Source: Candidatus Loosdrechtia aerotolerans (GTDB taxonomy: Bacteria > Planctomycetota > Brocadiia > Brocadiales > Brocadiaceae). Taken from it: DNA of 64,000 bases. Within the stretch, counting starts at the first letter, position 1. Each line of letters opens with the position of its first letter. A program made the translations under genes and the position numbers. Under the pieces are notes generated by a model. The model was not told where the DNA came from. It made no database searches and worked only from the letters and a program-made list of their open reading frames with translations. Of the stretch, positions 27,463-36,522 are shown piece after piece. The stretch is from positions 124,001 to 188,000 of the forward strand of contig SOER01000002.1 of NCBI GenBank assembly GCA_021646405.1, given 5' to 3'.

Positions 27463-28944
27463 ATGAGAGAACAATTAGAAAAAGAATATCCGGACTACAG
27501 GAATCAGATAAGAAGTGCCTTTGAGGCCGGGCAACAGCATATCTTCCGGTGGTGGGATGCATTATCCCCCTTTGAGAAGGAAAACCTCTTAAGACAGGTG
27601 GTATCGATAGACTTCCCTTTTCTCCACAAATTGTTTCATACCTATCTTCAAAAACCCGTATCCACTCTCCGGGGCACCCTGGCTCCGCCATACGTTATTT
27701 CCGTTCCGGCTACCCCGGAAGAGAGAAGGTCAGCAGAGCGGATATACCGCATAGGGGAATCATTCCTGAGAAGGGGGGAGATTGCCGTACTTACGGTTGC
27801 AGGAGGGGACGGGACACGGCTGGGAGGGAATGGGCCGAAGGGGACTCTTCACATTGCACCGATTAGCGGAAAGAGTATATTTCAGCTTCATGCCGAGAAG
27901 ATCTGTGCGCTTCAGAAACGTTACGGCACGGTAATTCCCTGGTACATCATGACCAGTGAGACGAATAATAAAGCCACACAGGAGTTTTTTGCATCCCATG
28001 ATTTCTTCGGGCTCGACCCCCGGCACCTGTGCTTTTTCATGCAAGGAATGCTTCCGGTACTCAGTCTTGAGGGGAAGCTCCTGATGAACTCCCGCTCTAC
28101 AATCATTAAGAGTCCTAACGGCCATGGAGGCAGCCTTATTGCATTAAAGGAAAAAGGAATCCTTGCGGATATGAAGAGACGGGGGATTCGCTCTCTTTTT
28201 TATCATCAGGTGGATAATGTCCTGATTAAGATTGCTGATCCGGTGTTTCTTGGCTATCATGTAAGCAATGCGGCAGAGATGTCATTAAAGGTGGTAAGGA
28301 AACGGCAGGGTGGGGAAAAGGTAGGTATTGTGGGATACATTGACGGGCGATTGCAGATTGTCGAATATAGTGAACTGAGTCAGGAGGATATGGAGGCAAG
28401 AGACGAGAACGGCGGCTTGAAATATCATGCCGGGAATATTGCGGTCCATGTTATGAATATTGATTTTCTTGAGAAGGTCTACCAGAGAAAGGATGCTCTT
28501 CCCTATCATATTGCCAGGAAGAAGGTACCTTTTCTGAATGAGCATGGTGATCTTGTTCTCCCTGAAGAGAACAATGCCATAAAATATGAGAGTTTTATCT
28601 TTGATATACTCAAACATGTAGAAAAGGCAACCATTGTTGAGGCGCTGCGTGAAGATGAATTCTCACCGGTAAAGAATATGGAGGGGGAGAATTCCCCTGA
28701 GACGGCAAAACAGGATATGATAAACTTATTCGGGCGATGGCTGCATAATGCGGGAATAACAATTCCGGTAGATGCCCGTGGTAATGTTATTGGTCTGATC
28801 GAGATTAGTCCCTTCTTTGCATTAGATGAAGAGGAACTACGAAAGAAGATACCGCAAACGTTTCAGTTTGACGGACTTTTACATTTAAAGGAACAAATAG
28901 TAATTGATAGACAGGAGCACAGAGACATTTTCAGCCCTGCATAG
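27463..28944 (+). CDS. UDP-sugar pyrophosphorylase (UAP1/UDPGP family)
   Basis: 493 residues with the family's uridine-binding motif TVAGGDGTRLGGNGPKG near residues 107-123, IMTSETNNKAT, and YHQVDNVLIKIADPVFLG. This is the eukaryotic-type UDPGP fold, best matched by UDP-N-acetylhexosamine pyrophosphorylases, rather than the GlmU or GalU type. It probably forms UDP-GlcNAc, UDP-GalNAc or UDP-glucose from UTP and the sugar-1-phosphate, feeding polysaccharide synthesis. The site D control elements lie upstream, which ties it to the polysaccharide locus. More GC-rich than its neighbours. Confidence 0.82.
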   Translation: MREQLEKEYPDYRNQIRSAFEAGQQHIFRWWDALSPFEKENLLRQVVSIDFPFLHKLFHTYLQKPVSTLRGTLAPPYVISVPATPEERRSAERIYRIGESFLRRGEIAVLTVAGGDGTRLGGNGPKGTLHIAPISGKSIFQLHAEKICALQKRYGTVIPWYIMTSETNNKATQEFFASHDFFGLDPRHLCFFMQGMLPVLSLEGKLLMNSRSTIIKSPNGHGGSLIALKEKGILADMKRRGIRSLFYHQVDNVLIKIADPVFLGYHVSNAAEMSLKVVRKRQGGEKVGIVGYIDGRLQIVEYSELSQEDMEARDENGGLKYHAGNIAVHVMNIDFLEKVYQRKDALPYHIARKKVPFLNEHGDLVLPEENNAIKYESFIFDILKHVEKATIVEALREDEFSPVKNMEGENSPETAKQDMINLFGRWLHNAGITIPVDARGNVIGLIEISPFFALDEEELRKKIPQTFQFDGLLHLKEQIVIDRQEHRDIFSPA

Positions 28945-29005
28945 ATAGGGTTTTCCTTTTTCTGTTTTTAGAATTCAGTAAATAAGTTCTCTATGTATGT
29001 AACGT

Positions 29006-29680
29006 TTAATTCCTATAGGGAATCAGATCTGTAATACCTGCTTCTTGAAAGGCCTTTAATCGTAAGAAGCAACTGTGGCATGTGCCACATGCCCTGCCAG
29101 AATCCCTATAACATGACCAGCTAAGATGCAGGGGGGCCTTTAAAGAGATCCCGACCTTTACAATTTCAGATTTCGTTTTCTGTATAAGCGGTGTTTCTAC
29201 CTCAATACAGGTTGTAGGTTTTGTCCCAGCTTTGATAAGTCTGTTAAAGATTTCGTAGTATACTGTTCTGCAATCGGGGTAACCTGGACTATCCTGTTCT
29301 ACTGCACCAATAAATACCTTTTTTGCACCAATAACCTCCCCCCAGGAAACAGCGATTGTCAGAAGAAGTGTATTCCGAAAGGGGACATAAGATGTTGGGA
29401 TTTCTCTATTATGTTTCTTTGCTTCCTGGATATCCATGCGGGTGTCCGTTAAGCTCGACCCTCCAATCTTGCTGAGATAATCGATAGTAGTTATGAGCAT
29501 CCTGTCCTGTGGAATATCATAGTATGCTGCTATATCATTAAATGCCTTTCGTTCTCTTGATGCTGTACGCTGACCGTAATTGACGTGTAAAAATGCAAGC
29601 TGGTATCGGGTATGCGCAATAGCTGCTGTTACACAGCTATCCATACCGCCGCTAACCAATATGATAGCTAAGTCTTTCAT
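29006..29680 (-). CDS. queC: 7-cyano-7-deazaguanine synthase
   Basis: 224 residues. The PP-loop ILVSGGMDSCV is at residues 7-17, and the C-terminal zinc cysteines are in WSCYRDSGRACGTCHSCFLR. It converts 7-carboxy-7-deazaguanine to preQ0 using ATP and ammonia in queuosine synthesis. It lies three bases after queE on the same strand, so the two are cotranscribed. QueD and QueF are not in the window. Confidence 0.95.
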   Translation of the reverse strand: MKDLAIILVSGGMDSCVTAAIAHTRYQLAFLHVNYGQRTASRERKAFNDIAAYYDIPQDRMLITTIDYLSKIGGSSLTDTRMDIQEAKKHNREIPTSYVPFRNTLLLTIAVSWGEVIGAKKVFIGAVEQDSPGYPDCRTVYYEIFNRLIKAGTKPTTCIEVETPLIQKTKSEIVKVGISLKAPLHLSWSCYRDSGRACGTCHSCFLRLKAFQEAGITDLIPYRN

Positions 29681-29683
29681 AGA

Positions 29684-30319
29684 TCAAACACCTCTTGTAT
29701 TAGGCTCCCATAGGTATTTATGGATTTGGAGCTGAAACCGTATCTCAAGATTGTCTTCTAAAGCCCACCGGACAACTGATCTGGGAGAAACAGTATTAAA
29801 GGCCGTCCCAAGCGTTATATTGGTAATCTTCGATAAATCATATTTTTGTATCACACCCTTCATCCAGTCGTAATCTTCCCTGGAAGTAAGAACAAATTTT
29901 ACCTCATCAAGTTTTGTTAAATAACCGATATTTTGCCAATGCATTAAATGGCTCATTTTACTGCCAGGACATTTGACATCCATAATTCTTATGGCTTCCC
30001 GTGGTATAGTACGTATATCGTAACTACCGTTCGTTTCCACTAGTACGGTGTAATTTTCTTTCAGTAGTTCCCTTATTAAGGATGATACACCACTGTTTGA
30101 TAAGGGTTCACCCCCTGTTATACAAATTAATTTTGTTTTGCAACCCCTGGTATATTCAAGAATAGAATCAACCGACATCTCTTTTCCCTCTTCATATGCA
30201 TACGTGGTATCACAGTAGCTACAGCGTAAATTACAACCTGTAATGCGGATAAAGGTACAGGGTAAGCCCGAATACGATGTTTCACCTTGGATACTTTTAA
30301 ATATTTCATTAATTTTCAT
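29684..30319 (-). CDS. queE: 7-carboxy-7-deazaguanine synthase
   Basis: 211 residues. MKINEIFKSIQGE is the typical QueE opening, and C29-x3-C33-x2-C36 (CNLRCSYC) is the radical SAM cluster site. ITGGEPL and VETNGS follow in the expected positions. It converts 6-carboxy-5,6,7,8-tetrahydropterin to 7-carboxy-7-deazaguanine. First gene of the minus-strand queE-queC unit, with a good promoter just upstream. Confidence 0.95.
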   Translation of the reverse strand: MKINEIFKSIQGETSYSGLPCTFIRITGCNLRCSYCDTTYAYEEGKEMSVDSILEYTRGCKTKLICITGGEPLSNSGVSSLIRELLKENYTVLVETNGSYDIRTIPREAIRIMDVKCPGSKMSHLMHWQNIGYLTKLDEVKFVLTSREDYDWMKGVIQKYDLSKITNITLGTAFNTVSPRSVVRWALEDNLEIRFQLQIHKYLWEPNTRGV

Positions 30320-30341
30320 CCTGAAGCCCCTTTCAATTACT

Positions 30342-30369
30342 ATTATAACGAGGCATTAAAGAAAGACAA
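30342..30369 (-). promoter_or_regulatory. sigma-70 promoter for queE-queC
   Basis: On the minus strand, TTGTCT (30364-30369) and TATAAT (30342-30347) are 16 bases apart, 22 bases before the queE start codon. Confidence 0.6.
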
Positions 30370-30487
30370 GTTTTGTACTTTTACTTCTTCATATTTTTCG
30401 TTTTACTATTTTCAGCAATTACGTAAAATCTCTTTTTAAAAGAATAGAATATATTTCAAATCGATTCTGAAATACAGAGCAGGAAAG

Positions 30488-33400
30488 ATGAAAAAACATC
30501 GAAGAAAGACATCTATACCGGCAAAAATAACATTTCCGGTACCGATAAGGGTATACCCAAGAAGAAGATTATTCCGTTTATTAGACAAGATGCTTAATTA
30601 TCCAGTTCTCTGGATAGCCAGCCCTCCGGGATCAGGGAAAACAGCGCTTATTTCAAGTTATCTCGCCGATCAAGAACTACCCTGTATTTGGTATCATGTT
30701 GATGAGAAGGACGGAGATGCTGCTCAATTCTTTTCTTACATGACCCTCGCCGTAAAACATTCAACCTCATCATATAAAAAAAAGCAATTACCGTCTTTAA
30801 CTTCGAAACGTTCAAGGAATATAGTTGCTTTTACAAAACACTATTTTGAGAGTCTTTATAAGTGTCTGAAGCCTCCTTTTTTTATTGTTTTTGACAATTA
30901 TCAGGATATACCGGATATTTCAACATTTCATACGATAATCAATTACGGCCTAGCTATGGCTCCTCAGGGAATACACAGTATAGTGTTAAGCCGAAGGGAA
31001 CCGCCTGATTTATTTATACGATTGCGTGCAAATAACACGATCTGTCTTCTCGGGTGGAATGAAATCCGTTTTACCCTTAAAGAGACGGCAGGGATTGCCC
31101 GGGTAAGAGGAAAAGAGAAACTGTCTGGTGAAAAGATTTCAAAGCTATACCGGAAGACAGAGGGCTGGGGAGCAGGTCTCATACTAATGTTGGAAAGTAT
31201 AAAAACAAAGTATATTGATTTTGAATCGATGAACAAACAAGTACCGGAAGAGATTTTTCGGTATTTTATCAGTGAGATTTTTGGAAAAACAGGCAGGCAG
31301 ATTCAAAAATTTTTGCTGAAAACAGCCTTTTTGCCGACAATGACAATTCAAACCACAAAAAAGCTTACTGGTATTACCTGTTCGAAGCGGATATTGTCCC
31401 ATCTGCATCAAAATAATTACTTTACGGAAAGGCTTTTACCGGATGGGCCTGTTTATCAGTATTTTCCATTATTCAGAGAGTTTTTACTGTCGAAAGCAAT
31501 GAGTACATTTACCAAAAAGGAATTACACCGAATACGGCGAAATGCTGCATCGTTACTCAAGGAAAACGGACAAGGAGAATACGCAGCAGAACTCCTTCGT
31601 GACGCTAAGGATTGGAGGGGGTTATCCCGGCTTATCCGTAATCATACACAATTATTAACAGGGCAGAAGAACAATGAAATTCCTGAGAAATGGCTTGCAG
31701 ACGTTCCGGAAAGTATCATAAGAAAATTTCCATGGTTTTCCTATTGGAAAGGGGTTTTTCTTTTGTCATCTCTTCAGAAGGGAGCTATACCTTATTTTAA
31801 AAGGGCTTTTTTTCTGTTTTATCTGTTTTATAGTAAAAAAGATATATACGGTGCATCTCTGGCATGTTCAGGGATAGTGGATGTGCTTCTCTTACATAAA
31901 GATGACTGCTCATATCTAGACAAATGGATTGTATGGGTGAATAAACATATTGGTAAAAAGCGTTTTTTACTCCCTGTTGGAATAGAAGTAAAAATAGTAT
32001 CAAGTATGTTGGGGGCCATTGCATGGAGACAGCCATGCTATGTTCAAAAAGAATATTGGATAGAAAGGGCAACCGTTTTGATAAAAAGCAACGTTGATAT
32101 TAACGGCAAGATAAAACTTGGATATCACCTGCTTTCTTACTTTCTTTTCAGTGGCAGTTATATACAAGCGACATCTCTTATGGAGACACTTAAACCCTCC
32201 GTTACGTCTAAAAATCTTTTGCCCTGCATACATCTCATGTGGTGTCTTATGGAAGCATCCTTTTCGTATCATGTTTTCGTATCACCTGAATCGTGTTTGA
32301 AATCAGTCAGAAAAGGTCTTGAAATATCAAAAAAGACAAACAGTACATTTCTTAATCAATCTTTTTTTCTGTATGGGGCTTTCAGTACCCTCATCCTGGG
32401 CAATCTCAGTATAGTTGAAAAATTTTTGGAAAAATTAACCCTTCTCATGCCTACATTCACGGACATTGATCTGTCAGACTATTATTATCTGTGCGGCAGC
32501 ATAGCTTTTTATAAAAAGGATTATCATCGTGCACTGTATAATTTTCAAGTCGCTTTACAATTATCCGCAAAAGTCAGGGCACCTGTTCATGAATTTATGA
32601 AACAGATAGGGGTTGTACTGGCTTTCTATGAATTAGGCGACAGGAAAAAAGCAACGGGCCAGTTCTTAAAGGCTCGTCGTGTTATTCGCGGGATACAGAA
32701 TAACCTGGCAGAATTTACCGTATTGCTTTTTCAAGCACAAAGAACCCTTGATAAGGGAGACGAGCCAAAAGGTATGAGGATACTGCATAAAGCGTTAACA
32801 TTGGGCAAGGAAGGGTGTCTTACGAATACCATGGGGCAGATGCCCCCATGGATACTAAGACTTTTTATGAGGGCCCTTGATGCAGGAATTGAGGTTGCGT
32901 ATGTACGGGGCTTCATACAGAAATACCATCTTATACCTGATATTCCACCGTTAGATATTGAGAACTGGCCTTGGCCGCTAAAAATATATACCCTCGGACA
33001 ATTTCATCTTCAGAAACAAGGAAAACCAGTACAATCTTTAAAAAAAGCACAACAAAAGCCTTTGACTATGTTGAAGGTATTAATAGCCCTTGGTGGTAAA
33101 GAAATCAAAGAAGAACGATTAACTGATATTCTTTGGCCTGATGCAGAAGGAGATGCTGCTCACAGCGCTTTTACAACAACCCTGGCTCGTTTACGTCGGT
33201 TGATTCTGTGTAAGCATGTGATTCTGGTTCATGAGGGTATGATAACATTAAACCCCCGTTACTGCTGGGTTGATGTATGGGCATTCGATAGGATCTTTGA
33301 TCAGTTTGAAAGGAAGTGGGAAAATACGAAATTAATGAAAGATACAGACCAGGCAATAGTATTATCATTATCTGAAAAAATCTTTCATTTATACAGAGGA

Positions 33401-33736
33401 CAATTTTTACCCTCAGATACTCAACAGGTATGGACACTGTCATCCCGTGAGCGCTTAAGGAATAGGTTTATTCGTTTTGTTGCTCATATAACGCAGTACT
33501 ACGAACAGAAAGGAGAATGGGAAAAGGCGAAAGAATACTATCAAAAAGGAATTGATATTGACGATACTGCTGAAGAACTATATCAGGGCCTTATGATATG
33601 TTATCTTCAAACCAACCAGCAGTCTAAAGCAATTGAAGTTTATCAACGGTGTAAAATCATACTTTCTAAAGTACACAGATTAAACCCTTCATCGAAAACA
33701 AAAGTAATTTACCAATCAATGTTTCTTCCAAAATAA
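30488..33736 (+). CDS. large P-loop/TPR/BTAD transcriptional regulator (MalT- and SARP-like)
   Basis: 1082 residues. A P-loop ATPase lies at the N-terminus (WIASPPGSGKTALIS near 36-50, and FIVFDNYQDI for Walker B), followed by a STAND-type middle (LSRREPPDLFIRLRANN and KTEGWGAGL). About 400 residues of TPR-like helices come next. The C-terminal third, from about residue 828, has a winged helix (LTDILWPDAEGDAAHSAFTTTLARLRR) and a bacterial transcriptional activation domain (about 920-1080). This resembles MalT-type activators in which the LuxR helix-turn-helix is replaced by a SARP-type DNA-binding unit. Effector and targets unknown. It is divergent from queE and precedes a repeat-rich gap. 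Confidence 0.85.
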   Translation: MKKHRRKTSIPAKITFPVPIRVYPRRRLFRLLDKMLNYPVLWIASPPGSGKTALISSYLADQELPCIWYHVDEKDGDAAQFFSYMTLAVKHSTSSYKKKQLPSLTSKRSRNIVAFTKHYFESLYKCLKPPFFIVFDNYQDIPDISTFHTIINYGLAMAPQGIHSIVLSRREPPDLFIRLRANNTICLLGWNEIRFTLKETAGIARVRGKEKLSGEKISKLYRKTEGWGAGLILMLESIKTKYIDFESMNKQVPEEIFRYFISEIFGKTGRQIQKFLLKTAFLPTMTIQTTKKLTGITCSKRILSHLHQNNYFTERLLPDGPVYQYFPLFREFLLSKAMSTFTKKELHRIRRNAASLLKENGQGEYAAELLRDAKDWRGLSRLIRNHTQLLTGQKNNEIPEKWLADVPESIIRKFPWFSYWKGVFLLSSLQKGAIPYFKRAFFLFYLFYSKKDIYGASLACSGIVDVLLLHKDDCSYLDKWIVWVNKHIGKKRFLLPVGIEVKIVSSMLGAIAWRQPCYVQKEYWIERATVLIKSNVDINGKIKLGYHLLSYFLFSGSYIQATSLMETLKPSVTSKNLLPCIHLMWCLMEASFSYHVFVSPESCLKSVRKGLEISKKTNSTFLNQSFFLYGAFSTLILGNLSIVEKFLEKLTLLMPTFTDIDLSDYYYLCGSIAFYKKDYHRALYNFQVALQLSAKVRAPVHEFMKQIGVVLAFYELGDRKKATGQFLKARRVIRGIQNNLAEFTVLLFQAQRTLDKGDEPKGMRILHKALTLGKEGCLTNTMGQMPPWILRLFMRALDAGIEVAYVRGFIQKYHLIPDIPPLDIENWPWPLKIYTLGQFHLQKQGKPVQSLKKAQQKPLTMLKVLIALGGKEIKEERLTDILWPDAEGDAAHSAFTTTLARLRRLILCKHVILVHEGMITLNPRYCWVDVWAFDRIFDQFERKWENTKLMKDTDQAIVLSLSEKIFHLYRGQFLPSDTQQVWTLSSRERLRNRFIRFVAHITQYYEQKGEWEKAKEYYQKGIDIDDTAEELYQGLMICYLQTNQQSKAIEVYQRCKIILSKVHRLNPSSKTKVIYQSMFLPK

Positions 33737-33835
33737 AAACAAATCCAACAGGTAGCCACAGGTCTTTAGCCTGCACACATTCACGCTCAAATCCCGAAAA
33801 AAGTACAGCAAAATTCCCTGGCTTGCTGCCTATAG

Positions 33836-33955
33836 CTGACATTCAAGAGGTTTTCCTGCCAGGTTGTGGAATTTCTTGTAAAGAATGCAGTTGTTGAGAC
33901 AATCTCATACGTGGTAGAGGAGATAAAAAAAAGATCCCTCCCCCTTCATCCCCCT
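33836..33955 (-). repeat. dispersed repeat, copy 2 (empty-site copy)
   Basis: Reverse complement of the repeat at 2744-2889, without the 28-bp insertion. Here the sequence corresponding to the insertion point has a single CAACCTGGC on the minus strand. Confidence 0.85.
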
Positions 33956-34007
33956 AATGATGTTACTATGATGCAACAGTGATTCTTTATGTTCAATTGT
34001 TTTTCAT

Positions 34008-34208
34008 CCCGAAGGGATGCCATGATTATAGCAAAAGACCTCAAAAGAATTGTAAACCCCGAAGGGGTGACATACTTGTAAATAAAAAATGAAAATAACA
34101 GCTAACCCGGAACGGTAGTGCCAAAACACAGCTTCATAATGTCACCCCTTCGGGGTTATTAGTCTGTGGTTTATTCTTTTGCTATAATCATTTCACCCCT
34201 TCGGGGTT
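34008..34208. repeat. four REP-like CCCCGAAGGGG boxes in inverted pairs
   Basis: Boxes at about 34008-34018, 34057-34069, 34142-34156 and 34193-34208. The first two read CCCGAAGGG(A/G)TG, the last two are the reverse complement. The outer pair extends into a shared 30-base arm (34008-34037 with 34176-34205, containing ATGATTATAGCAAAAG), so the region could fold into nested stems. Confidence 0.8.
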
Positions 34209-34238
34209 AAAAGTACATGCTTAGGAATTTCAAAGTAG

Positions 34239-34303
34239 GGCGACCCTTTAGGGTTGCCTCCCCGTACAGGTATTCTGGCGGGAAAGCAAGGCTAAAGCCT
34301 TGC
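34239..34303. repeat. two adjacent palindromes
   Basis: GGCGACCCTTTAGGGTTGCC (34239-34258), near-perfect, and GCAAGGCTAAAGCCTTGC (34286-34303), perfect arms of seven bases with a four-base loop. Confidence 0.75.
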
Positions 34304-34736
34304 CCTACATCTTTACGACAGACAAAAGTCGCCGAAGGCCTAACTTGATAAAAACCTCTTGAATGTCAGCTATAGGGCAATGTCATACCTGGTTTTTAAC
34401 CCTGAACCTTTAACTCTGAACCTGAGTAGTTAAAATGTTTTTAAAAAAACTATACTTATGTTACCAATATGTGACTAGTAAATAGATATTATATTATATT
34501 TTTTGTGTATATGTTTACTGCGATTTAAATCAATTTTGCAAGGTTGGATTTATCGGAAATCAAAAGCGACAGGAACACAAATAATTCTGCTGAGGTGCTG
34601 TTTTTATCGCTGGCGAAAATATTTTATTGAATAGTGATGGTATATGAGATATTATTGTGCACGTTCGAAAATATCGTATAGTAATGGATGTGTTATCCCT
34701 GCGGATGTTTTCTTAAATTTAAGAAAGGGGGAATTT

Positions 34737-35357
34737 ATGGAAACGATTTTAAAGGCAGATGTCTTGCATGAAAAAAGTTCAAATGCTGCGGGCAAAGAAA
34801 AAATAGATAAAATAATGGATACCATCATTGAACAGGCTAAGATACCTGAGCAAGAGAATGCAGAAAATGCGGAGGGTAAAACACCGCAGGAACCTGTGAA
34901 ACCCAAAGGAAAGGCTGATAAAGAACGGTTTATCTTCAGTAGTGAGACAATAATATCCGGTGAGGAAAAAGCAGACCTAGAAGAGATCAGAAACAGGCTT
35001 ACTAAGGAATTAAAACCTTCAAATGAAATTGAATTAATAATTGTGGACAGAATTATATCAAGCATCTGGCGGTTAAAAAGATGTTTGGTAATTGAAAAGA
35101 AAACTATGGAATATAACGCATCTTGTATTCAGGAATACGAACAGGGCTTTTTGAAGACAAGAAAAAGAACGGACGAAGAGATACAACAATTGAAGGCGGT
35201 TAAAATAATCGAAGACAGAAACAAACGGGAAGAGCTATCCCGATACGAAACAATGCTGGAGAGACAAATTTACAGGGCGCTAAGCGAACTTGACCGACTA
35301 AGAAAACGGGAATCAAAACAAGAGAGAAAGACGGCGAGAAAGACTAAAAGAAAATAA
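34737..35357 (+). CDS. hypothetical protein, charged helical (planctomycete-type family)
   Basis: 206 residues from the ATG at 34737, which sits behind AAAGGGGGAA; an upstream in-frame ATG at 34644 has no ribosome site. It is highly charged, mostly helical, and ends in a Lys/Arg-rich tail. The middle (LTKELKPSNEIELIIVDRI followed by IWRLKRCLVIE) matches the pattern L-x2-EL-x-P-x3-E-x2-LV-x2-I-x4-WRLRR found in a family of uncharacterised proteins common in Planctomycetota. No function is known. It stands alone between a repeat-rich gap and the lipid operon promoter. Confidence 0.6.
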   Translation: METILKADVLHEKSSNAAGKEKIDKIMDTIIEQAKIPEQENAENAEGKTPQEPVKPKGKADKERFIFSSETIISGEEKADLEEIRNRLTKELKPSNEIELIIVDRIISSIWRLKRCLVIEKKTMEYNASCIQEYEQGFLKTRKRTDEEIQQLKAVKIIEDRNKREELSRYETMLERQIYRALSELDRLRKRESKQERKTARKTKRK

Positions 35358-35714
35358 ATGTTTATAATACAAAACCAGCAACAACCGGAGAATAATGTTA
35401 CAGACGGGTACATTACCAAATACATCAATGTTACAAATAACAGGTTAATCAGGTTAATAATGTATTGATAATGCACCAGAACCATAATTTGCTACAAAAA
35501 CCACCGATTTTGTAACATAATATATATTATCAGACGTTATAAATTTTTATAACTTCATTTGTGGTGTTTGATATTTCTTTGTTTTAACGAAGAAATCTTA
35601 TTGACAACATAAATCATGTCTGATAGTATGTTTTTTTCCTGTTTCCGATTTTTTATGTATGAAATACTATACAATATTCTTTAGATGTACTCAATTTATG
35701 TAAGGAGGACAATC
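35358..35714. other. intergenic region upstream of the ladderane-candidate operon
   Basis: AT-rich, with no gene; carries a strong sigma-70 promoter at 35601-35629 and an 85-base leader before the ACP gene. Confidence 0.7.
35601..35629 (+). promoter_or_regulatory. canonical sigma-70 promoter of the ladderane-candidate operon
   Basis: A perfect TTGACA (35601-35606), 17 bases, then TAGTAT (35624-35629). Predicted transcription start near 35636. Confidence 0.75.
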
Positions 35715-35984
35715 TTGAACGCTGAAGAAATTGAAAAAGGTGTGACAAATATTGTAGCTGAGGTTACAGAGTTAGACGAGAAGGAGATATGGGATAAAAG
35801 AGATGCTAATTTCTTTAAAGACCTTGAAATTGACTCTCTCTTAGCCCTTGAAATTCTTGCGCTCATTGAAAAAAAGTTTAAGGTGCAAATACCTGAAGAG
35901 AAGCTAGTCGATATTACATCATTGAGCGCTACAATCGATTTGACAAAATCGGTCCTGGCGGAAAATGGAAAACTTACATCGTAA
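35715..35984 (+). CDS. acyl carrier protein
   Basis: 89 residues from a TTG at 35715, chosen because TAAGGAGG lies six bases upstream; the ATG at 35685 would place that ribosome site inside the gene. The phosphopantetheine serine is S41 in LEIDSLLALE. It is acidic and helical like other ACPs, but distinct from a typical housekeeping AcpP (DSLLALE instead of DSLDTVE). It probably carries the growing acyl chain for the dehydratase and ketosynthases that follow. First gene of the operon, which points to a dedicated rather than general carrier. Confidence 0.9.
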   Translation: MNAEEIEKGVTNIVAEVTELDEKEIWDKRDANFFKDLEIDSLLALEILALIEKKFKVQIPEEKLVDITSLSATIDLTKSVLAENGKLTS

Positions 35985-36063
35985 ACAGTCAATCAATAAT
36001 ATAAAGCGCAAGAATTTATAGGGCTATAGATATACATGCTTCAAAGGAAAAAGGTTTACAGAG

Positions 36064-36513
36064 ATGATACCTTTTGAGGAAATTAGATCTCTTCTTCCAC
36101 AAAAATATCCTTTTCTATTTATCGATAAGGTACTTGAGATTGAGGAAGGAAAAAAGATTCTCTGTATAAAAAATATCTCCGGCAATGAGCCTGTCTTTGT
36201 CGGGCATTTCCCTGATTTCGCTATCATGCCTGGTGTTTTGATTATCGAAGCAATGGCCCAGGCCTCTATAATCCTGTTCAGGAAAAGCCTTCCTATTAAG
36301 AGCGGTAAGGATACGGTGTTTTTGTTAGCATCCGTTAGTAACGCGCGCTTTACAAAACCTGTCTTCCCTGGCGATCAACTCCATATCGAAATTACAGTAG
36401 AAAAAATTGTATCAAAAGGTGCCATTGTTCAGGCAAATGTAACGGTGAGTGGAAAAACTGCTGCCAAAGCTCATTTAACATTTGGAATTGCGGAAAAAAG
36501 CGAATTACTATAA
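36064..36513 (+). CDS. fabZ: 3-hydroxyacyl-ACP dehydratase, FabZ type
   Basis: 149 residues, a hot-dog-fold enzyme with the active-site pair H48 (in VGHFPDF) and E62 (in PGVLIIEAMAQ), the usual FabZ residues and spacing. It dehydrates 3-hydroxyacyl-ACP to trans-2-enoyl-ACP. It lies 79 bases after the ACP gene and nine bases before the ketosynthase. The residues after GHFP (DFAI) differ from the usual xxPI, which may reflect an unusual acyl chain. A second, different dehydratase lies at 45960 on the other strand. Confidence 0.9.
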   Translation: MIPFEEIRSLLPQKYPFLFIDKVLEIEEGKKILCIKNISGNEPVFVGHFPDFAIMPGVLIIEAMAQASIILFRKSLPIKSGKDTVFLLASVSNARFTKPVFPGDQLHIEITVEKIVSKGAIVQANVTVSGKTAAKAHLTFGIAEKSELL

Positions 36514-36522
36514 ATACATTCT

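Larger units (their letters stand above)
33830..34376. repeat. 547-bp segment bounded by 26-bp inverted repeats
   Basis: CCTATAGCTGACATTCAAGA with six further matching bases at 33830-33855 is repeated in reverse complement at about 34351-34376. The bounded segment carries no gene but does carry the other palindromic repeats. Confidence 0.75.
33737..34736. other. 1-kb gap packed with palindromic repeats
   Basis: No gene is supported. It holds the inverted copy of the dispersed repeat (33836-33955), four CCCCGAAGGGG-type boxes, two larger palindromes (34239-34258 and 34286-34303), and a 26-bp inverted pair (33830-33855 with 34351-34376). The last 300 bases are AT-rich and probably hold the promoter of the next gene. 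Confidence 0.7.

Noticed and set aside
34652-35065. 137-codon minus-strand frame
   Set aside because: It is opposite a plus-strand gene with a strong ribosome site and family resemblance; the minus frame is Ser/Phe-rich, as expected from complementing Glu/Lys-rich codons.
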